Below, piece by piece: positions 52,112-61,140 of a DNA stretch of 64,000 nt. Under the pieces are notes generated by a model. It did not search any database, was not told the DNA's origin, and saw only the letters and a list, made by a program, of their open reading frames with translations. The DNA is from Nemertoderma westbladi (Eukaryota; Xenacoelomorpha; Nemertodermatida; Nemertodermatidae): the NCBI GenBank assembly GCA_032718475.1, contig JAUCBJ010000644.1, positions 1 to 64,000 on the forward strand. Reading direction: 5' to 3'. Position 1 is the stretch's first letter. The number at the start of each line of letters is the position of its first letter. The translations under genes were made by a program, and so were the position numbers.

Positions 52112-52519
52112 ATCTCACCTGTGTGTGAACTGTGAAGGCATAGAGCTATGCAGACCTAATGTAGAAAGTGTTGGTGTTCTGGCATTATGTCTCGCAGAGG
52201 GGAGTTCTTCGACTGTAATACACCATACTTATATAACCGCCACCGCACTTTGCTACTGCTACTCAACACCTGAACAGTTAGCGATTAGCCTGATGCATGT
52301 AGCCTACTGTAACTCACCAATTCTACCGCATTATCAAAGCCATTGCAGAAGTTTATGGAATGTGAATGGCTAACCTCCACATATCCTCTCGCCAACCGGC
52401 TATAATAATACTCATCCGTTGTTCCTGCATGGTGGTGCTGGGTTTTGGCAATTTCTGAGGTTCAACAGTGACTAGCTTCTAACTGATCGTTGTACTAATA
52501 ATATATAGTATGTCTTGTA
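52112..52519. other. Unique sequence
   Basis: A plus-strand frame runs to 52373 from inside the transposon, but no protein is recognisable. Confidence 0.4.
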
Positions 52520-52660
52520 TGTGTAAGTGCGTTCCATCATGCGGTTTACCATTAAGGGATCTGGTGTCTTATGCTATAAGATCCCAGCTGGGAGTGCCAT
52601 ATAGCAGAAATGGCTCAACTGCTACCCGCATTAAATTTACTTCAGAGAAAGTGTAATTTC
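52520..52660 (-). mobile_element. Decayed LINE remnant
   Basis: It resembles the LINE segment near 40560-40660 in the same orientation (GGGATCTGGTGTCTTATGCT and CAGCTGGGAGTGCCATATAG), which encodes the LLYGSP-W region. It is short and heavily diverged. Confidence 0.55.
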
Positions 52661-54821
52661 AGGAGATTTATATACCCTTGATATCATATTTAATGGAGAC
52701 CAGGCATCTTAAAAGCCTTACAAATGCAATCTGATATGTTTGTGTATGTATCGCATACAAATACACTTTACAATTACTACTTTTACAATGTGATTATAAT
52801 TTAACAACACAAGATTTAACATAGACATCAAATTTGGATAAGAGATATATGAGGTACAATCATATTAAATTAGATTTCTAACAATTTACTCACCTTTTAT
52901 TGTAAAAGTAAGTGAATGAAATTCCCCTAAACACAAATTATACTGGTTTAAGGGAATGTATAAATTACCCCTTTACGAGGTAAAGTGACTAATTTTCACA
53001 AATCGTCCACTTTATATGCTTTACATACCGCATTGCGTAAATTTCATGTGAAACGATTGATTAAAATTATGGAAAGGGTCCTATTTAGTAGCCACTTAAA
53101 GCTGTGACACTTTTGTTGAGTTAGTTGATCAGCGAGTAATAGCAAACTATACGCATCGATCATTGGAATTGCGCAATATTTACGTTACTCTCAGATTGTA
53201 AAAACAATAGTACCATATGCGACGCCACCGTTGTTTTTATAAGAACGGGAAATGTTTTCTTTGTATCAAAGCTTGGCGAAGGGAGCACGAAAATCAGTTC
53301 AATAAAGGGATTTGTTATTCTTGCGGGACATTTTAGGGAATAAGTTACCACGCATTTCCTGATTTTACTAAGGGTAGTTTACTAAGCTTATTGTACACTA
53401 CACTAAGCCATCACACAGTCAGTGTGGTCTAAGTTTATCGGATCACCTTCTTGGAATACTAGACAACTTTTTCAAAACAAATTTTTTCACGCAAGGTATA
53501 TCTTATATATTCATTTAGTATTAAAGTTAATTACTCCAAATAATATATTACAAAAATCTCTTAAATCTATAAGTAATATTATGATACCACATCTAATTAT
53601 GATTATAACTACATTGCTGCCCAAAGCTGTAGTAGGATTAAAGAAGCGAATTTCTTTTAGGTGGGATAGGTTTGCTTGAGTGTTTAAGCAAGAATGTTAG
53701 TTCTGCGGGTAATCCTCTATGACTAACACATTATTGCACGGTGCACGGCAAAGCCCCCTGAATAATAAGGATGGTTAATTGGTTTCTCTCTGTCGGCAGT
53801 CGTGAGAGTTTTCTTTCAGGGGCTTAACGATTAGATTATCATCAATGTTTTTGGTCCATTATACTGTATGACCGACCATCTGATTTCGCCAATTCCTTGT
53901 ATCTGTGTGGGGCCTGTTCTTCTCTATATGGCAGCCCGTGCAGGAAGCACATCTATGGATGAGACATATAGTAAGTGAACTATAGCAGGATACTATGCAG
54001 GATGCTAAACATCAAGACAGTATAGAAATAAGAAATATCTCATATCTCATCTACCGCAATGTCATCTAAAGCTTCTGCCAGTAGGATCAATCTGTACAGT
54101 AGACATACAGTATACAACATTGTGCTTGGGCCGCCTGGTGGTGAAAATATACGTGGTTAGGACAGGCAATTTACTTGTTAACTTTTGGGAAAATCTTAAA
54201 TAACGCCAGTTGGGCATCAGCCGTATTACTGACCCAAATCAGATCTACTCAATTCAGTTGAATCATTTAGGCCTACTACTGTAGTACAGTACTACAGTAT
54301 TTCTATAAAAGGTACATTATATGTCTACAATGCATCTGCGTGATTAATAATTGAACATTTAAAAATGATTGATTCTAATATAAGTAAACATTTTGTATTC
54401 ACTAAGCCTATACGCCTAAGTGAATGTTCCTCAGCACAATTTCCGTATTCAAGACGTATTCCTATATTATTGATGTCTCAAAAATTCAAAATGTCTGACT
54501 GAGACAAAATAAAAATAAAACGACAATTAAAGAAAGTGTTGTTGATCATTGTTGCTTGTTGTGCATTTTAGCACCTCTCAACACAATGACAAATCTATAA
54601 AGATAGCAAGAAAATTAAGAAGATAGCAATTTTCATACTCATTCTCTTGGTGCAATATTTTTTTTTTCCTACTAAAGTAGTTGGTAGATATTTATCCTTT
54701 TGGTGCACATCCTTTTTCCAACTTAATAGTTAGCCCCCTTATGTTTTGGAGTTCCGTTTCAACCAATGGGAAGCACGTATTTCCGACAGCTGTACAGAGC
54801 CTACCGGTAGCTGCATCTTAT
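52661..54821. other. Intergenic DNA, no gene seen
   Basis: Unique AT-rich sequence with scattered short reading frames that lack recognisable domains. Confidence 0.4.
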
Positions 54822-57142
54822 GTGGGGCGAGCCACGAAGTGAGTGAGCCTTAGCGTAGTGGTACCATTAATCAACCTGTCGTTCTGTCGTTCTGTCGTTC
54901 TGACGTTCTGTCGTTCTGTCGTTCTGTCGCGTCCAATTTTAAACGTTAATAACTCAGCCAATCTTTGATGAAATCTATCCAAACTTGGTACACATGTTGT
55001 TTGGCAAAAGTTTAGAAATTTTCCAAGTAGAATTTCCGTGTGGCCTTCGAGAAGCTAAGATAATAGCAGTTAATTAGTTAATTAAGTTGATTACGGTAAA
55101 AACACCATTTTCAACCTGCCTTTTAAAGGAAATTAATTGTTTTACAGTATAAGATTTAAATAATTATACTTAAAAATTATACAGTTGTAATCCACATACG
55201 CCATTCTATTATAGTTTTTAATTAGTTCAAGTGATTTGCTTTATTAATTGTGTCTTTAATTGATCTAAAGTAATTAAAACGTCATAAAAAATTGATTCTC
55301 ATTAAATACTGCTCATTTATTGGCTAACATGCTGGTACGATGGAAGGATGTGTGTGTAAGGCAGCTATTTGCTGGGAATGATTTATTGGTCAAGTCTCTG
55401 CTGGTGTGGAGCTAGCTGGCTTGGAGTTGTGGCTGTAGACTAACCAGAGAGGAATTGTACTGTAATAGGCAACCAGTATTGCTATTCCAGCCCAGACATC
55501 ATTCTTGAAATCCAACATCCCAACATCCTTCCTGTATTGACTCTACTATAAGTGTTGTATTGCTATCTCAGGTAAATGACAGATATAATAACATAAATAC
55601 AATCCATGGCATGGCTGTTGTGTAGGCTTCTGAAATAGTTTATTCCACAATGTATATGTCTGGTTATTTTTTAATTGAATTTTTGCAAAGTAGTAAAATT
55701 AATGTTCTTAAAAATAATATTATTATTTCATATGTAACCTAGGAAATTAGCTACATTTTTCGCTGCAGCTTTAAGAGTGTACATTGATTTAATATTATTT
55801 CAATACCCATATTACTACATCGGCATAAGATGCGTTGGCGTTGTATCACACATCTCCACATATCACACATCTCCACATAGATGTATCATCAGTTACTCGC
55901 ACAGTTTCGAAACTTCGCATAGTTATAACTGAATAAAGATCGTCAGTCTGCGTTTAGGAAAAATATTTTATGACAAAACAGGACAAGCGACGAGCGCAAC
56001 GAGGCATATAATGAAGACGAGTACTGCGTTGACTAAATTGTTATATAAACCACCTGGCTTCACATATTGATCGCATCCCTAGTTATTATTATTATAAAGA
56101 TCGTCCTAGCCTGCGTTTAAGAAATATATTTAAATACAAAACAGGACGAACGCAAAGAGGCTTATAATGAAAACGAGTACTGCGTTTATTATATTCCTAT
56201 AAACCACCTGGCTTTGCATATTTAACGTGCGATTGGAAATAAGTTCGTGCTACCCTTCCGTGGGTGGTAGATGTCGCGGTTATGTATTGGTGGGTGGGGG
56301 GAGGGGGGGGCGGGGGGGTGCAGATTAAAAGGGGTGAACACGTACTGTCCCCCTTTCTTTGATTAATTGGTGGTGTGGGTTAATATCTCATAACCTGATT
56401 TTGTGATACAGTCGCACAATTTTAATTTGTATCTCATAACTGGGCCTCGTGCTGCGCGAAGGCCCCACGAACGTGTCTGACTGTCATACTACAATAGTTT
56501 TCCTGTTACCGTGCAGATTTTTTTACATACATTTTGTCGTGAGTTGATAAAGGGCTGTTGCCCGAAATATTCTCATATCGTAATACTGTATATTTTTCTT
56601 TTGATTCCATTTGGTCACTTAGACATAGGTCCAGCCAACTAAACAAACTCTTTATCTAAAGATAGTTTAAAGTAAGTGCTGAAACCTATTGCATGTATAC
56701 AAGTTTGGTATATTTTTATCGTACCCTATATATATTAATGATAATTAAAGCTGACTCGATTTGTAATGTGAAAATCTTTCAAATACTTCCGACAGAGGGT
56801 CTACAGTACATAGTACCGCTATGCCAAAGACTCAATGCTTTAGTCATGACTCACCCCACATACTGTATCTGAAAGCTTACAATATCAAAGAGTTATAATT
56901 ATAAACATTAAAAAGACATAAATTTTCAATCATTTCGCACTCGCGCAGTAGACCAGAGAACTGCAGACGTTCAACTTTTGGTCATATTGATTTCCCCTAC
57001 AGTATTGATTTCTACAAGTTTTACATTTTATTAAACTTACAATGTTAGCGTTCTAATATCACACGCGACAACAACGGGCATCGGTTCACTAATGGTACTG
57101 TAACGCTACGATAAGACTCCCAAACTACGTGGCTCGCCCCAC
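54822..57142. mobile_element. 2.3-kb element with inverted ends
   Basis: The ends GTGGGGCGAGCCACG and CGTGGCTCGCCCCAC are perfect 15-base inverted repeats, and similarity continues inward for about 50 bases (TTAGCGTAGTGGTACCATTA at the left, a complementary version at the right). A TCGTTCTG short tandem run follows the left end. No transposase frame was found, so it is probably non-autonomous. A target duplication is not clear. Confidence 0.6.
55930..56230. repeat. Direct duplication of about 130 bp
   Basis: 55933-56065 and 56094-56220 share ATAAAGATCGTC, CTGCGTTTA, AAAACAGGAC, AACGAGTACTGCGTT-like and ACCACCTGGCTT blocks in the same order. They lie inside the 2.3-kb element. Confidence 0.7.
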
Positions 57143-58940
57143 GCATTAATTTGGACTCAGAGCTGGACGTATTGTACTAAGAAATTATGCTCTGTAACGT
57201 ATGTATTTATAAGCTTCAGAATTTCGGACCCTTTAGTGCTTTAGAAAATATATTTCCAAATTCAATAGGACTAAAAACATAATAATTTACAAACAATTAT
57301 TGTAGGACTAATTGAAGGCAGGAAACGCAGGAAGAAAAGTACATATGCTTCAAACCAAATTATTTATTGTTACAGTTTGTCAAGTTTGTCTGTGCCGATG
57401 TGTGGCTTGTACCTTTTAATAACTGCATTAATTTTATTGGTCACTAAAACAATTGCTTTTTCCACTAAATGAAATTTAGTATTCACTAAATTTTTATGGG
57501 TAAATATTCCCGACTAAAGGCCCATTTATACTCGGCCGTACGACACCCGTACCACAACGCCGTAAGGCGGCCGTGAGGTCAACGTACGGCCTCATCCAAT
57601 TGCCGTACGGTGCCGTACGGCACCTCGCCTGAAAGCGACCCTCCACCTACCATACAGTACATTCAATTGCCGTACGGGTTACCAAACATACCGTATGTAA
57701 AAGCTTTTGCTGAATTGTCCGGTTATTTTTCCTTATTTTTCCCGTAAAATACTCTGTAGTTGGTTTACCAGGCATAAAAAGGCCGTGTCCTTGCTGTACT
57801 GGTGTTTTAGCGGACATAAAAGCTATTTCTTCTGTATTTGTACTTTAGAGGACATAATCCGTAATTCCGTGACGTAAAAGCTCGATACTCTTGAAAACAG
57901 TGTCGCTACCATGACGACGGCTAGCAGCTGATATTGCCACGTCGACGTTTCTTTGTTTCTTTGTTCTCTCGTTGTTCAGGTTGACCAATCAGAGCGTTTG
58001 TTGTCTCTGTGTTGGAGGTGTATACAGAAACTCAGTAGTTCAGTGTTATGTTTTGCCCAGAGCCTAAGAACCGGCTTTTGGCACCTCCGTGTTTTCAGTT
58101 TTTAGTCCTACACTAGTAGGCTTAATTATAAGGACATATATCCGTTATCTGCATACTGCATACTGCAGTACTGCATACACTGCATACTGTGTAACACTGT
58201 GCATACTTTATATTGTTATACTGCTATTTACTGTCAGTTCTTCATAATATGGTTGATGAATTATTATATTTGGAATAACGACAAATAACCCCGAAAACCC
58301 AATATTCTTGATATACCGAAGGTAAGAGAGAAAGGTTACAGATAAATGATTGCGACCTATGTTGAGTGGTTTGAAGTGAATCTAATGTTATTTGATAGAC
58401 CCTACATGATTCGGTCCGTGTTCCTTTTATATGTGACTAAAATCAGTGAAGATCGGCAGATCAGTGTGCAGTATTGTGCAGCATTGTGTATGAGTGAGAC
58501 TGATAACGAAGCATTTCCTAAAGAATGCGCCATATATGTGAATTGTAACTAAGCCATATCGTTGTGAGTAGTTTAAGTCATAACTCTGTTTATATAGATA
58601 GAGCGCCACGTCCTAAAGGAACTGTTAATATTCCCTGAAGGTGAATAATATTGTCAGAGATTATATAATACTGTCAGTCGAATAATACATTAGGCTTACA
58701 TAGCAATAAAATTAAGCCGTCGAACCCAATCTCCCGGGTATATCCAGCGGGTGAATGATCGCGCACAGATTGGTTTCGACTAGTGTAGTGAATCAAATAC
58801 TTGTTTGAGGCTAAAGCGATTTATTATCTAGAAGACATCCTAATTTGGCGGGTTAAACTGCCAAAGGTCTGAAAGCGCGAACAATAACGGATATTGCTTC
58901 TTTATTGCGGTAAGCAATAAAGTTGAAAGTACCGGTCAAC
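57143..58940. other. Intergenic DNA with a CpG-rich palindrome cluster
   Basis: At 57518-57690 several CCGTACGG and CGTACGGC words cluster in a locally GC-rich stretch that begins GGCCCATTTATACTCGGCCG. This looks like the edge of a decayed DNA transposon. No gene was found. Confidence 0.4.
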
Positions 58941-58964
58941 CGGTAAACCTGAACGGTCCATCTG

Positions 58965-59085
58965 TAGGTCAGTAGGCCCAACTGCCAGAACCGGTACTGC
59001 CGTAGGCCCGTAGGTCCAACTGACAGAACCGGTACTTCTGTAGGTCCGTAGGCCTAACTGTCCTAACCGGTACTTCCGTATAAGT
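58965..59085. repeat. Short tandem repeat, three copies
   Basis: Three copies of a roughly 40-45 base unit containing CAACTGACAGAACCGGTACT and GTAGGTC. Confidence 0.7.
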
Positions 59086-59254
59086 ACAGCAGTATTATTC
59101 GATTTGATTATATATGCCGGTAGGTCTTAATAATTAATCGGGGACGCCTGGTTTTTATTGGGATTTTTACTTAGGCCTATTTCTGTCAGTTTTATTTGTT
59201 TGTAGGCCAGTATTGAACAGAAGGCGTGTAACCCTGATCAGATTGTGCAGACGA

Positions 59255-59832
59255 TTTGTAGGCTGAGCTGTTGTCTGATTGCTGTTAAGTCTGAACGGAT
59301 TGCAGTGTGTGTAGATCACCTGTCCGATTAAGTACGGTTAGGAAGTAGGGGCAGCGAACGCTGTAAGGTAAACCCCCAACTAAAGAATAAGTCGCACTAC
59401 TGGGTTAGAGCGCATACTCCCTAATCATTTCGGAGTCTGCATGTCCTGTAGTTTATTTAGGCTTGAGAGTAGTCTGCCATCGTTTAGTCTGTACTTTGTT
59501 TGTGTAAGTCTGTACGGGTAGCGTATAATATTTATTTAGATAAATTGTAGGCTGGATAGTTGTCTGGCTGTTATTAGGTCTGAACGGATTGCAGCGTGTG
59601 TAGATCACTTGTCCGATTAAGTACGGTTAGGAAGTAGGGGCAGCGAACGCGGTAAGGTAAACCCCCAACTAAAGAATAAGTCGCACTACTGGGTTAGAGC
59701 GCATACTCCCTAATCATTTCGGAGTCTGCATGTCCTGTAGTTTGTTTAGGCTTGATAGTAGTCTGTCAGTGTTCGGTCTGCATTTTGTTTGAGTAGTTTG
59801 TACGCGTAGCGTAATATTTATTATTCAGAGTT
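59255..59832. repeat. 289-bp tandem duplication upstream of the retroelement ORF
   Basis: Copies at 59255-59543 and 59544-59832 are about 90 percent identical, both holding GATTAAGTACGGTTAGGAAG and GTCGCACTACTGGGTTAGAG. They lie 1.3-1.9 kb before the gag-like ORF and may be part of an LTR or leader. Confidence 0.85.
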
Positions 59833-61140
59833 TATGCGATTATCCGCAACATTCATTCCCCAAGTTTGTTCCTACAGTAATTGTGTTTGTTATACATACC
59901 GCTATAGTTAAATTAACCCCGGTACTACACGGGCTGCTCGGCGTAGGTAAAGACTGGTGATTTTGTGCATCGGTCACTCCAGCAGATGCCGTGGTTCTTT
60001 TAGCTGTTCAAGTATATTTAACTACTGATTATCTGTTGTACAAGTACTCGTACCTAATTAGGGTTTAGTGTACAGTACTTTCCGAAGTAATTAGTGTAGG
60101 CATTATATTTGTGTTGTAAAGTGGTTGATAGGCACGTTCGATTAGCTCTATTAACTTCTAGGTAGGAACACTCCGTGATACATAACGTAGAACCTATAAC
60201 GATACGGCTATAGGTCGTCAGGCGGTGGTATTTTCCTATCTGGACAACGCAGTGTATTTACTACTACTTATTATTTCAAATACCGTAGTACCCTGTCCGT
60301 TGTAATAACCAGTTTCTAACCCTTTGTTAGGCTGGTTTGTAGACTTCTTGTAAAATTACCCTAAAAATTCGTATTTTGTGTTTTTTGTAAAATTTTGTGT
60401 TTATTTAGAGATTGTAATCTCACCCGAATTGTACGTAATTTGTAGAATTAAGTAACTTAGGTAAATTAGAATTATTTGTTTTAGTGTCCTATAAGTAACT
60501 CTTCACTGAAAGCGCACCGCTTTGTGTAGTGATTACTCCCCAGAAATAATAACATTTATTTCAAACATTGACAAAACCCATTAAAACGGGTATATATATA
60601 TTATAAATCAAATCTAACGATTTATAATTAGTAGGCCTACCATACAACCATTAGGTCTCAATATCAGTTGGATTACTGCTCAAATAACGGTAGTAAAGTA
60701 AGTAAAGTAATCAAGTAACCCTAAAATACAGAAATTCAATTATTTAAAATAATTGATATACCGGTATTTACGATAGGCCTATTATCTTTATTTCTATAAA
60801 TTTAGGCTGAAATTATACCGGTACTTATAATTAATTCTAGTCCAGAATTATATATACTACAAACTGTAAACTGTATACCGGTATTCCCGATAGGCCTATT
60901 ACATATTTATATATATTTGTGCTAAAATTATACCGGTATTCTGTGATAAACCTAGTCTGTAATAATACTTATATAGTTATATATACCATAAGCATACCGG
61001 TGTTCTAATATATTATATATATATCCTACTACACTGAGTAGCAGTACCGGTAATTAATTACTAGGCTAACAGTTAATACTGAGTTACTAGACTTGCTCAG
61101 ACTGTAATACAGCAGTAGACATTCAACTGTATACATAAAC
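59833..61140. other. Probable leader of the retroelement
   Basis: No LTR end or primer-binding site could be fixed. The region carries many ACCGGTA and TAGGCCTA words. An in-frame TAA lies about 35 bases before the ATG at 61141. Confidence 0.4.
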
